From: Odobenus rosmarus divergens
Lineage: Eukaryota > Chordata > Mammalia > Carnivora > Odobenidae
Assembly: GCF_000321225.1 (NCBI RefSeq)
Contig: NW_004450381.1
Span: forward strand, 555,953-619,952
DNA: 64,000 nt
Direction: 5' to 3'
Part shown: piece after piece, positions 17,736-28,308 of the stretch
How the letters are laid out: each line of letters begins with the position of its first letter
Numbering within the stretch: position 1 is the stretch's first letter
Notes under the pieces: generated by a model
What the model saw: the letters and a program-made list of their open reading frames with translations, nothing else
The model's database searches: none
What the model was told of the DNA's origin: nothing
Position numbers and translations under genes: made by a program

Positions 17736-17787
17736 AGCCCATGCATCTCATTAATAATCTGTACACTGATTACATATTGAAATATTT

Positions 17788-18078
17788 TTTTAAGATTTTA
17801 TTTATTTGGGCGCCTGGGTGGCTCAGTCAGTTAAGCATCTGCCTTCAGCTCAGGTCATGGTCCCAGGGTCCTGGGATGGAGCCCTGCATCAGGCTCCCTG
17901 CTCCGCGGGAAACCTGCTTCTCCCTCTGCCTCTGCCCCTCCCCCACTCATGTTCATTCTCCCTCAAATAAAAATCATTTTAAAAAAAGATATTTATTTGA
18001 CACAGAGAGCGCACAAGTAGGCAGAAGGAGAAGCAGGCGCCCCGCTGAGCAGGGAGTCCAATGCAGGGCTCGATCCCC
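17788..18078 (-). mobile_element. CAN SINE, long, split by a nested SINE
   Basis: The left tail (ttttttaagattttatttattt) and body (18000-18078) are separated by the + strand SINE at 17809-17985. It is truncated at its 5' end at gggctcgatcccc. Confidence 0.85.
17809..17985 (+). mobile_element. CAN SINE, long, nested inside another
   Basis: Head gggcgcctgggtggctcag directly after atttattt, which recurs after its tail. Confidence 0.9.
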
Positions 18079-18079
18079 T

Positions 18080-18708
18080 GTCCCCACCCGTGTTCAGGAG
18101 GGAAGCAGGCAGCCAGCATCCAGCCAGGATGGGCTGGTGACAAGGGCCCACTCCCTGAGTTCCCTTTCTGCAGCAGCAGAGTGACACCCCCCACACCGGC
18201 CCTGCCCCTGCATCAGGACAGGAAAGTCTGGCGGGGGGCGATGGGGAGCCCACCCAGGGCTATGCCTCTCAGGAAACCTGAACCACTTCCCCTCAGCGAC
18301 CTTGGGGAACCCCCCTGGCCTCAGCGCCCAAGTCCCACAGGCCCCCAGGGTCCAATTCCTGCAAACTTTGCTCCCACCCCCGGGGCCCTGCAGGAAGCAC
18401 CTGCCTTTCTTCCCCCCTCAATTCATTTGGCCCATTTCTGTCCTTTCTTAAAACACAGGTTCAAATCCTCCCATCCGTGAGCCTTCCTCCTCCACCAGAC
18501 TGGGTCAGGAGCCACCTCCTCCTTGCAATGTCCACTTCCCGGGGGCCAATCAGGGCGATACTGGACAGGCTCGACCTACCCCACGGATGATGGCATAGAA
18601 CAGGAAGGGGGCAGCTGCGTCCACTGAACAAGCACCCTGCGCTGCCCTTGATTTTTCTTAATGTTTTGGTACTTTAGAAATTATAGTTGATTATAAATAA
18701 TCTAGTAT
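18080..18708. other. Intergenic stretch, partly L2-like
   Basis: 18400-18560 has L2-like phrases (aacacaggttcaaatcctcc, gagccttcctcctccac). I see nothing else. Confidence 0.35.
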
Positions 18709-18886
18709 GGGGGCGCCTGGGTGGCTCAGTTGTTAGGCGTCTGCCTTCAGCTCGGGTCATGATCCCAGGGTCCTAGGATGGAGCCCCGCATTGGGCTCCT
18801 TGCTCAGCGGGGAGCCTGCTTCTCCCTCTCTCTTCCTCTGCTTGTGCTCTCTCTGTCAAATAAATAAAATCTTAAAAAAAAAAAAT
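18709..18886 (+). mobile_element. CAN SINE, long
   Basis: Complete, GGGTCCTAGGATGGAGCC type; the next SINE starts four bases after its tail. Confidence 0.92.
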
Positions 18887-18889
18887 GAA

Positions 18890-19082
18890 GGGCGCCTGGG
18901 TGGCTCAGTTGGTTAAGCGACTGCCTTCGGCTCAGGTCATGATCCTGGAGTCCCGAGATCGAGTCCCACATCGGGCTCCCTGCTCAGCAGGGAGTCTGCT
19001 TCTCCCTCTGACCCTCTTCCCTCTCATGCTATCTCTCATTCTCTCTCTCTCAAATAAATAAAAAATCTTTAAAAAAAAAAAA
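18890..19082 (+). mobile_element. CAN SINE, long, GGAGTCCCGAG variant
   Basis: Complete; it probably inserted in the A tail of the preceding SINE, since aaaaaatgaa-type sequence flanks both ends. Confidence 0.92.
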
Positions 19083-19151
19083 TGAAAATCTACATTTGTT
19101 GTGCAGACCCCCTTGTTTTATACTTAAAACTTATTTATTTCTGTGTTTATT

Positions 19152-19338
19152 TTTAAGATTTTATTTATTTGACAGAAAGAGACACAGCGAGAGAGGGAAC
19201 ACAAGCAGGGGGAGTGGGAGAGGGAGAAGCAGGCTTCCCGCTGAGCAGGGAGCCCGATGTGGGGCTCCATCCCAGGACCCTGGGACCATGACCTGAGCTG
19301 AAGGCAGACGCTTAACAACTGAGCCACCCAGGCGCCCC
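19152..19338 (-). mobile_element. CAN SINE, long
   Basis: Reverse copy, from ttttaagattttatttattt to gccacccaggcgcccc. Confidence 0.93.
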
Positions 19339-20620
19339 TCAAACTTTTATTTTTTGCCCAATAATAGAAAAAGGATGTAGGTAACTATGATATATCAAAT
19401 AATGAAGAGTTTCCATGGAAACAACTATTTAAAAAAAGTTAGGTGGTTTTAAGCAACCACCACCAAAAGCATTCCCTTGAAGAATACAAAACCAAAAAGT
19501 GCTTTATGGCATACGAGGTCCCCAGTATATGGGCCCTGCCCACCCGCCAGCCTCTTTCTTGTCTTTTTCCCAGTACGGCCAATGTGAACCCCATTTTAGT
19601 CCCTTGAACAAATTGTCTAGTTCAATGTCTCACTGTTTTTCCTACGCTGTTCCCAACACTGTTCCCTTGAATCACTGCTCGACTGCTGCCCTTTCTGTGA
19701 GGACTTTGCTGACCACAAGCTTTTTGTGGCCCTCCCTGAGCAATTCCTACCATAGCTCTTATTCGTGAGAGCCCGTTTTAATTGTTAGACATTCAGTTAG
19801 CTGCGACAGCAGTCACTCTGAAGACCCAACAGTGAGCTTTCTTATTGGCTCCTTCCTTCGTATCTGGGTTTTGGGTTTTTTTTTCATGGTCAACATTTGT
19901 TACCTTTTTTTTGGACATTTGTTGCTTTTATAATGAAAAAAATAAAGATTTGTAATTGGCAGAAGGAAAGCACTGTGGCATATAAGACAGGTGAAAGCCA
20001 GTTACAGCCTTGGGACAAGGACCTGCTTGGCCCGCTGATGCCCAGCATGGCTGGTGACGGAGACTCCCAGCTGGTTTCCTGACAGGACAGTCAAGTCTCA
20101 GATGGGCGCTATTCGAAGACGGGCACCTGGCCACCACTTCCGACCCATGCCAACCTGGCCTCCATGCAGCTCCCCTGCCACGGAAGGCCTGCAGGACTCT
20201 CCTGAAGCCAGGCTCACGCTGGGGTGAGGGGAGTGGCCCCCAATCCCAAGGGCTCACCCAAGGCAAGCAGGTCTCAGCCCCCTGGTTAAAGCCCCTTCCC
20301 TGCACTGGGCTTCCCTCCTCTCTGGCCCCTCTCCGTACAGCTGTGCCTCTTCTGTTCCCTCTCCCCCTCGGAGATCTCATGCAGGGTCCTGGGCTTGAGC
20401 CCTCTCCACGTGGTGATGCCCAGTTACCACTGTGTATCCTCACCAGGAAATTCACCCCCAAGGCTGCCCCCATCGCCTCTCCACTTAGTCCTGCCCTCAC
20501 TCCTCCAGCTGTGGCCCTAGAAATCTTGATGCTTTCCCGGCTTCCTTGACATCTCCCACCCTCCATCCTGTCCCCAGATCCTGGGGGCTCTTCCATGGCA
20601 AGTTACTGCCCTATCTGTCC
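19339..20620. other. Intergenic stretch without recognised gene
   Basis: 19620-19770 resembles an old L2-type 3' part (tgaggactttgctgaccac, catagctcttattcgtgag). A frame on the - strand, 19928-20596, has no recognisable domain and I treat it as chance. Confidence 0.35.
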
Positions 20621-20760
20621 CTCCATTTCCACTGTGAATGGAGAGGCCACCTACCTCATCAGTGCTGCTATAAGGAATAAAGAAGCTGATGTTTGTTTGC
20701 ACAGCAGCTAGAAGATGTCTGGTACCCAGTAAGTGACGCAGAAGCACTTGTTAAATAAGT
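20620..20760 (+). repeat. MIR-like 3' part
   Basis: acctacctcatcagtgctgc, then gtctggtacccagtaagtg and acttgttaaataag follow the end of MIR. Confidence 0.45.
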
Positions 20761-21129
20761 TTAAATAAAAAACAAATTTTCAAATTCTGACCTCTAACCA
20801 TGTTCAATGCCATTGTGCCAGACCGGATCATTCCCAAACTTCCTAAAGAGTCAGCCTGCTCCCACCTCGTCACCCCACAGCAGGCAGACAGACAACTGGC
20901 GCCCCCGCCCCGCCGCACACATACACACACACTCAGCCCTCTGGCGACTTCCCACAAGTCCACACCATCACAAGGGCTCAGCCTAGACTGTTCCTCCAGG
21001 CAACCGGCCTCTGAGCCCAGGAATGTCTCCTACTGCTCCTTAGACTCACGTGCCTGCCACAGGGCCTTTGCACCTGCTCTTCCCACTGCCCACCCCCTCA
21101 CTCACATCCTTCAGCCCAATTCTGGATTC

Positions 21130-21334
21130 CTTTTTTTTTTAAAGATTTTTTTTTAAAGATTTATTTATTTACTTGAGAAAGCGAGCAAGCGAGCTGGGAG
21201 GGGGGAGAGGTAGGGACAGAGGGAGAGAGAGTCCTCAAGCAGACTCCCTGCTAAGGCTTGATCCCAGGACCCTGAGATCATGACCTGAGCCAAAATCAAG
21301 AGCCGGGCACTCAACCGAATCGCCTAGGCGCCCC
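21130..21334 (-). mobile_element. CAN SINE, long, older variant
   Basis: Reverse copy ending cgaatcgcctaggcgcccc. Confidence 0.88.
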
Positions 21335-21371
21335 CCCACCCCAATTCCAGCTTCTTAAGAACGCCTTTCCT

Positions 21372-21570
21372 GGGGCACCTGGGTGGCTCAGTCTGCCTTC
21401 AGCTCAGGTCATGATCTCAGGGTCCTGGGATTTGAGCCCCACATCGGGCTCCCTGCTCAGCGGCAGGTCTGCTTCTCCCTCTCCCCCTGTGATCTCTCTC
21501 TCGCTCCCACTCTCTCCCAAATAAATAAAATTAAAAAAAAAAAAAGAAAGAAAGAAAGAAAAAGAAAATG
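21372..21570 (+). mobile_element. CAN SINE, long, short head deletion
   Basis: ggctcagtctgccttcagc lacks the usual ggttaagcg segment. The 21 bases before it (21351-21371) recur before the SINE at 9075. A (GAAA)n tail follows. Confidence 0.9.
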
Positions 21571-21926
21571 TACTCCAAAACAAGAACCTTTCCCGGCGAC
21601 TCTACCCAAAAGTGCAACCCCCTCCCTGTGGCGCTTTCTCTGTGCCTACCTGGCATGTATTACCTACTGTCTTTCCTGTGTCCCCCACTGGAACAGGAGC
21701 TCAGCTAGGACAGAGTTGCTGAGTGGACATGGGGCAGCCTGTCTCCACTGCAGAGTCTTATCCAAGGACATAAGCCACAAACCGGCCACTGATCCCGAAG
21801 AGCTGGGATCCAAACTGCCGGTAGGTGTGGCCCAAGACCACACAGCCTGCCCCTGTGGGTGACGACACCCTAACTAAAGGGCATTGGGAGCCCAGCAGGC
21901 GCCCGCCGCAGCGAGCACGGGCCTGA

Positions 21927-22119
21927 GTGCTGGGCTTCCTGCCCCAAGCAGAGAGAGGCGGACACGAGGCCATGAGGCCAAGCCTGCGGAGCCTGTGGTG
22001 TGAACGCAGACAGACAGAGGGCCGCCTGGGACTCCTGTGGCCGCCTAAGGCTGCACGTGGCACACCCCTGTGTACCCTGTTATGGGCTGAGCCGTGTCCT
22101 CCAGAATCCCTGTGTTGAA
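21927..22119 (+). repeat. 193-bp direct repeat, copy 1
   Basis: It aligns without gaps to 23614-23806, with ten mismatches counted by eye (about 95% identity). Its last 42 bases are the start of the LTR that continues to 22405. Confidence 0.9.
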
Positions 22120-22405
22120 GTCCTAAGACTCTGCCCCTCAGAATGTGACTGGGTCTTCAAAGAGGTGGTTAGGCTAACCCGAGGCTGTTAGGGTGGCCCC
22201 TAAGCCAATCTGACTGGGATCCTTATAAGAGGAAATCTGGACACAGACACTCACAGAGGGAGGAGAGCCGTCTACAAGCCAAGGAGAGAGGCCTCAGGAG
22301 AAACCAACCCTGTCGAGATGCGGATTCCGGCTTCAGCCTCGGGGACCATGAGAACTTCCGGTCAAGCTCTGGAGGGCGTGGGGCTTTGTTACGGCAGCCC
22401 GAGCA
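22078..22405 (+). mobile_element. MLT1-type LTR (ERVL-MaLR), solo, degraded
   Basis: tgttatgggctgagccgtg, cagaatgtgactgggtc, gatccttataagaggaa, ctacaagccaaggagagag and gctttgttacggcagccc keep the order of MaLR LTRs. No internal viral genes are present. Confidence 0.75.
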
Positions 22406-23613
22406 TGCTCGCACACCCCTTTCCGTCTCCCGGTGCCGGGGGTGGCCCCTCGAGGGCAGGGCCCTCTTGGGGAGGCAATGAGCTACCCATGGCTCCTTCA
22501 CCCTGGGGGCAAGCCCGGCTGTTTGATTTGGCTTTGGAGGCCTTTCGTGACCTGGCTGGAGTCTGGGGCTGCTCTCTCCACACACACCCCTCTCTGGCCA
22601 CTGGGAGGTTGCTTCAGTTCCAGCAACACATCTTCTCTTCCCCTGGCCTTCTTCCGTACTGTTCTGGCTGCCTGGGACAGAGCACTGTGGCCCAGGGCCA
22701 TTGCCTCCAGTCACAGCTCCGTCATGAGTCCCCACCAGGTGGCCCTCTGTCCCAGAGCTCCAGAAACCTCCTGTGGACACGGCCCCACCCACCCTGTGAG
22801 TCACTGGCAATCGGGCAGTACCACCATTTACCATAGGGTGAGCGGAAGAGCTAGTGCGGCCAGGCACTTGGTGCAGTGTAGGCTATGGGGACTCAGTCAG
22901 TATTAGTACTTACCTGCCTGGCCCCTCCGCAGGACTCAAGGATCCCAGAAGTCAGGGGCCACATTCATGCACCATCAACAAACCCAGGACTGGACACACA
23001 CCCACCTGACACAGAGAAGCCAATGGTGACGTCCCCTTGGCGTTGGCCCCGATCTCCCATCAGGGACACCTGCAGGTGGCGATCAGCTTTGTCACCTGTG
23101 GCCAGTAAGAAGGGCTGACCATGAAATAGGCTAACACCAAAACTGTTTGGTGACAACATTTCCTAAACTCACCGGTCGGCAGCATTTGCAGAGACCGGTG
23201 CAGGCGGAAGAACTGCGGGCTCTCTTCCCAGAAGGCCAAGTGCCCAGGACAGGGGGTTCATTATGGCTGGGCGGTGACTGGTAAGACTTCCAGCATCTCT
23301 GCCTCATGCTGAGAAAGACAGCCCCGGCCCTGAGAGTGGGCCAGCCTCCTACACTGATGCCATCACCTGCCCCGCCCCCCACCTTTCCCAAGAACTCAGA
23401 CCCTTTCCTCTACCTGGTTTCTACAGCATAGAGGCCAGCTCTCAGCTGGTGGGAGGCAGAGGCCGTCTAGGGCGCGTAGCCACCTGCTCTCCCAGGGAGC
23501 CTGTGCACGCTGCCCTCCGCTGGCCACCCTCCTCCAGCCAGCTGCTAGCGGACCGCCCTCTTCAGTGACCGCTTTCTTCAGGGCGAGGTTCCTGCAGGTT
23601 CCAGGTTGAGGGG
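22406..23613. other. Intergenic stretch, nothing recognised
   Basis: GC-rich, with open frames on both strands of up to about 214 codons and no recognisable protein. Confidence 0.4.
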
Positions 23614-23806
23614 GTGCTGCGCTTCCTGCCCCAAGGAGAGAGAGGCAGACGCGAGGCCATGAGGCCAAGCCTGCGGAGCCTGTGGTGTGAACGCAGACAG
23701 ACGGAGGGCTGCCTGGGATTCCTGTGGCCGCCTAAGGCTGCACGTGGCACACCCCTGTGTACCCTGTTATGGGCTGAGTTGTGTCCTCCAGAATCCCTAT
23801 GTTGAA
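23614..23806 (+). repeat. 193-bp direct repeat, copy 2
   Basis: It ends gttgaa inside the LTR start, after which the sequence is unrelated. It therefore looks like the derived copy. Confidence 0.9.
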
Positions 23807-24810
23807 AGGTACCCCCCCCGCCTCCCAGCTGCCTCCTTCCTCCTCAAGGCCCAGGGCTGTAGGAGGGCCAAGGCCGGCCTGTGCCAAGGGGGTGGGCAGA
23901 GCCAGTCAGGTGCCTGGGCCACTCAAGCGTAGGTCTCACACGTGTCCACACGTTCTCACTCAGACTCTGGTTGTGCACACCACCTACAGGTGGCCCACAG
24001 AAGCAGGGGTGGTACCTCAGAATCACCAACGGCAACATTTTGTGGTGTACCTGAGACTTCAATGACACGCCCTGGCTTTTACCAGGTTTGAGGAAGGGGC
24101 CATTGCTAAGTTCCCTCTCCATTTGGTATACAACTTAGCAAATACCCTTGTAGAAGGTCTCCTGGGAAACAGTTCTTGAAATATTTAGATACTTCCTCCT
24201 GCAAGGAAGTGGAAACAGCCTCTAGATCACTCATCCTGACCTTGTCCTTCTTCCCTCCTTCCTTCTTGTTTGGACACACAGAGCCGACCATGACCCTCAC
24301 TCACAATTTTTGGCCTAATGACAACAGAGGAGTTTTTTCCTACTCTTCCCTGTTCCTTTTTTTGGCTCATTCTTGACTACTTAGAATTCCTTCACTGCTG
24401 TCTACCTCAAATGGCTTTTGGAAAGAGGCATGTTTTAGATTAAACACTTTATGGAAGGAAACAGCAGTGCCCGCATCAAAATCTGTCTTTGATTTCTAAC
24501 CATGGAACTCCTCCCTAACCTAGCCCTGACTTACAGTCAGCCTGCAATAGGGTATTTCGTCTCACCTTTCACCCTTTTCTAGAATGCTCTTCAAGCCCCA
24601 CTTCCACATAGGGCCCTCTCCGTCAGAAGCGCCATGGCCAGCTCAGCACAGGAGAAAGCAGTGTCTCATCTCCCTTCATCCCACACATCTTAGGTGACCA
24701 CTGGATTGATTCCAAGAAGCTTTTTAGGGTCTCATTCTTGAATATCAGAGCCTGCCAAGGTCACCCAACATTTGAGGAAAGCCTTTAAAATTATTTTTTT
24801 ATTTTTTTAA
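23807..24810. other. Intergenic stretch, nothing firmly recognised
   Basis: The part near 24560-24620 (ttttctagaatgctcttcaag) is L2-like. The remainder looks like old unassigned repeat. Confidence 0.35.
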
Positions 24811-25005
24811 ATTTTTTTTAAAGATTTTATTTATTTATTTGATAGAGAGAGAATGAGAGATAGAGAGCACGAGAGGGAAGAGGGTCAGAGGGAGAAGCAG
24901 ACTCCCCGCTGAGCAGGGAGCCCGACGTGGGACTCGATCCCGGGACTCCAGGATCATGACCTGAGCCGAAGGCAGTTGCTTAACCAACTGAGCCACACAG
25001 GCGCC
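24811..25005 (-). mobile_element. CAN SINE, long, GGAGTCCCGGG variant
   Basis: Reverse copy; tattattttt-type sequence flanks both ends. Confidence 0.92.
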
Positions 25006-26131
25006 CTAATATTATTTTTTAAAAGGATAAAAACTAAAGTGGGAATCTAAAAGGAAATTAGATACAAGGAACAGAAGAAAATGTAAAAAAATTAAATTTC
25101 CCTTAGAGATTAAATCTATGAAGAGAACAAAATGCAATAATCAAAAGGAAATTAAAAATAACGGCTGACACATTTCAAAAATCAGGAAATTTACTGAAGA
25201 ACAGGTCTCCAGAATGAAACCAATCCATCAAGTGCCCAGCCCAACGAATGGACAAACCACCTGAAATAAAGACAATCCTAAAAGCTTCCAGAGAAGGTTA
25301 CATACAAAGGGAACTGGACTTCTCATCACATTGGAAGGTAGAAGCCAATGAAGCAGCACTTTCCAAATTCAGCAGGAAAATGATACCTAATCTACAATTC
25401 TATACCCAGCCAACCTATCAATTCTGTGTAGTTTAAAAACATTTTCAACCTTCAAAGTTTCAAAAAACCTACCTCCCAAAGCAGCAGGTTCCACATGGGT
25501 GTCCCCAGGGGTGGACGGCAAATAACAGAATGTCTGATTCTGTGGAAAACTGTATTGGGAAGGATCTCACAGAGTTAAAGTGTGGAGGAAGACAGACACA
25601 AATCAATCTGAGTAACTGAAAACATAATCAACCTCCACAAGAACAAGAAATGGTACAAAAAGACATGCTACACCACTTGGCTCAGCGGTGAACAAAGACA
25701 CACGGTGATCATGGCAGTATGATCAGGAAATTGCATACTTCACCAGTTCTTATAAATGAAGTTCAGTGGAACATAGCCATGCCCACCTGTTACACTGTCA
25801 TGCTGCTTTAGCACCATGACAGCAGGGTTGCAAGGTCCCTGCAGAGACTCTATGACCCACAAAGCCTAGAATAATTACTATCTGGCTACTTTACAGAAGT
25901 TTCCCAATCACTAGATTGAACTAAACTACTTGGGGAATTTAAGGGAAGGAGAAGAGGGTATAAATGCACTAAAACGAACTAAAATCTTCATCTATAGGTC
26001 CAGATTCTTGAAAGGATGAATTAAGATAGCAGGACAATACTATTTAGAAATGTGGAAATACATAAGAAATGCTACAAATTAAAAGTGGGTGTCTGCATAC
26101 ATTGTGATGGGGCTAAGGGAACAAAAAACTC
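25006..26131. repeat. Unassigned A-rich interspersed repeat, probably L1-family
   Basis: Phrases such as caattctatacccagccaac and tcaaaaaacctacctccca recall an old L1-family element on the + strand. It has no long frame. Confidence 0.35.
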
Positions 26132-26238
26132 TTAAAGACTTCTTTTTTTAGTAATCCCTACACCCAACTGGAGGCTCGAACTCATGATGCCGAGATCACG
26201 TCACATGGTCTTCCAACTTAGCCAGTCCAGGTGTCCCC
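26132..26238 (-). mobile_element. Short tRNA-Lys SINE
   Basis: Reverse copy: agtaatccctacacccaac to gccagtccaggtgtcccc. Confidence 0.82.
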
Positions 26239-26312
26239 ATTTTAAGCCTTTTAAAAGAACTTTTGATTATTTAAACTATGACCAGTTATTGCTTTGATAA
26301 AACCAAAAAATA

Positions 26313-26503
26313 ATTTTTTTTAAAGATTTTATTTGACAGAGAGAGACTGTGAAAGAGGGAACACCACCAGCAGGGGAGTGGGAGAGGGAGAAGTGCAGGC
26401 TTCCTGAGCAGGGAGCCTGATGCGGGGCTCTATCCCACGACCCTGGGATCATGACCTGAGCCCAAAGCAGACACTTAACGACTTGAGCCACCCAGGCGCC
26501 CCC
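26313..26503 (-). mobile_element. CAN SINE, long
   Basis: Reverse copy with a small deletion (cttcctgagcaggg). Confidence 0.92.
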
Positions 26504-26530
26504 AAAAAAGAATTTTAAGAGAGTTGAACT

Positions 26531-26699
26531 GGACGCCTGGGTGGCTCAGTTGGTTAAGTGACTGCCTTCAGCTCAGGTCATGGTCCTGGAGTCCCGGGAT
26601 GGAGTCCCACATCAGGCTCCCTGCTCAGCGGGGAGTCTGCTTCTCCCTCTGACCCTCCCCCCTCTCATGCTCGCAAATAAAACCTTTTTAAAAAATAAG
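26531..26699 (+). mobile_element. CAN SINE, long, GGAGTCCCGGG variant
   Basis: Head ggacgcctgggtggctcag; the CT-rich part is shortened (catgctcgcaaataaaacc). Confidence 0.92.
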
Positions 26700-26711
26700 T
26701 AAGAGTAGAAC

Positions 26712-26805
26712 AGGTGGTACCTGGCTGGCTCAGTAGGTAGAGCATGTGACTTTTGATCTCAGGGTTGTTAAGTTCGAGCTCATTAGGCGTAGAGATTACT
26801 TAAAA
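26712..26805 (+). mobile_element. Short tRNA-Lys SINE
   Basis: tacctggctggctcagtagg, gagcatgtgacttttgatctc, then gtagagattacttaaaa. Confidence 0.85.
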
Positions 26806-26835
26806 CACATACACACATTTAAAAGACAAAAATTC

Positions 26836-27040
26836 GGGCGCCTGGGTGGCTCAGTTGGTTAAGCAACTGCCTTCGGCTCAGGTCATGATCCTGGAGTCCC
26901 GGGATCGAGTCCCACATCGGGCTCCCTGCTCGGCGGGGGGTCTGCTTCTCCCTCTGACCCTCTTCCCTCTCGTGCTCTCTGGCTCTCATTCTCTCTCAAA
27001 TAAATAAATAAAATCTTTAAAAAAAAATAAAAAACAAAAA
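26836..27040 (+). mobile_element. CAN SINE, long, GGAGTCCCGGG variant
   Basis: Complete; an acaaaaatt-type sequence flanks both ends. It is the last SINE before the 10-kb SINE-free stretch. Confidence 0.93.
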
Positions 27041-27749
27041 TTGAACAAAACTTACCATGGATTAGAGCAGCAATGCCCATATTCTTCTGGAGTCCCAGGC
27101 TCAACCACTGCTTCCCTGGAGCCACTTGGACATCTGGAGCCCCCAGTCAGGGATCTAAGCTGGCTGACCACCCTCCCAGCCCCATCCTTGCTCCTCCTCC
27201 CGGATCTTCACTCATCCTGGGAATTCCCACGCTGGTAGGTGGGAGGGACAGTCCCAAAGGAAACTGCAACTATTGTCCCTGCCTCTGGAGACTAAGATTA
27301 TCCCTTCCTTCCTCCCCCCCTTGACCCCAAGCAGGAAGAAGGAGCAGTGGGCAGGAAAGAGCACTTGCCCTGCCCCAGCCTGACTCTGCTGCTCCAACAG
27401 GTGGTCCTGGGCATGGGCCATACCTCCCTTCATCCAGTCCACCAGGTCCCTGTCCCCGCCGACATATCCACTGCCCCCTAAACCGTCTTAGCCAACCCGG
27501 GACAACGTTGCCCAAGAGGATGCCGACTCTAGGGTGCTGGGTCCCTGGACCAGTGCCCAAGCCCGGGATGCATACAAGTGGCCAAGTGAGGTCCCAGCCC
27601 CATCTGAAACGCACCCTTAGGACGGTAGTGGGCAAATGCCCATCGCAGCTCCCGCCCTCCGAGGTCTTGGAAGTGCTGGACACAGAAACGAAAGCAGTAT
27701 GTCATTTAGTAAGAGAGAACAACCACAGAACACAGAAGCCCCACATAAG
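27041..27749. other. Intergenic stretch next to the HIC2 3' end
   Basis: Unique-looking, GC-rich. No repeat and no recognisable protein on either strand. Confidence 0.4.
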
Positions 27750-27767
27750 ATAGTTTTCAATCAAGCT

Positions 27768-27773
27768 TTTAAT
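27768..27773 (-). terminator. HIC2: HIC2 polyadenylation signal ATTAAA (probable)
   Basis: ATTAAA on the - strand. It is the last plausible signal before repeat-containing intergenic sequence. I found no AATAAA on the - strand between it and the stop codon. Confidence 0.55.
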
Positions 27774-28271
27774 GAAAAGATCATAAAATAACAGTTTCTC
27801 ATCACTGTACATTAAGACTGCACGCTTCTGAATGGAGAGATCAGTCGTCGGTGAATTGCTTTTCTATGACACTTGAGGGCTGCGTACCTGCAGCTCTGAC
27901 CTGAATTTATCCAAACTCTCAAAGTGAGCTCGATGTGATGACTGACAGCGGCGGTGGCCAGTACAGGAGTGCGATCACAGTGTCCCTCCCCCTTCTGGGA
28001 AGGGAAGAGAGTAGGACGTGATCCCTCTTCCAGTTCTGATTTAAACGAAACAGCTATAACCCCATCCCTCCCCCTCCCCCTCGAGGTATTTGCGAATGGG
28101 CAGGTGCCCAACCTGGGGTCCCCCAAGGGGGGAGGGGGAAAACAAGTGATGGGTGGGATACAGAGAGGCTCCCCTCAGCACCTGGCCCCACGGGGCCCCG
28201 CCAAGTGGAGGGGGGGAGCCCTGGGGATCCTCCCTGCCCCAAGTGAGGTCTGTTATGCAGCATTTTTGAGG

Positions 28272-28296
28272 TCAATAAATTACAGCAATAAATAGC
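28272..28296 (-). promoter_or_regulatory. AU-rich element pair in HIC2 3' UTR
   Basis: On the transcript strand it reads CTATTTATTGC, then AATTTATTGAC: two ATTTATT cores 5 bases from the let-7 8mer. This resembles an AU-rich stability element. Confidence 0.4.
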
Positions 28297-28300
28297 AAGG

Positions 28301-28308
28301 TGAGGTAG
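28301..28308 (-). promoter_or_regulatory. let-7 8mer seed match CTACCTCA
   Basis: In the HIC2 3' UTR the transcript strand reads CTACCTCA, the full 8mer complementary to the let-7 seed, with AU-rich sequence just 5' of it (28272-28296). Confidence 0.6.

Larger units (their letters stand above)
20950..21760 (+). repeat. L2 fragment, SINE-interrupted
   Basis: cagggcctttgcacctgctc (about 21060) and, beyond two SINEs, ctgtgtcccccactggaac are standard L2 3'-end phrases. Confidence 0.65.

Noticed and set aside
19928..20596. 222-residue open frame on the - strand
   Set aside because: No family resemblance, no splice or promoter context; probably chance in GC-rich DNA.
22078..22405. Endogenous retrovirus with genes
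   Set aside because: Only an LTR is present; no internal gag/pol-like sequence follows.
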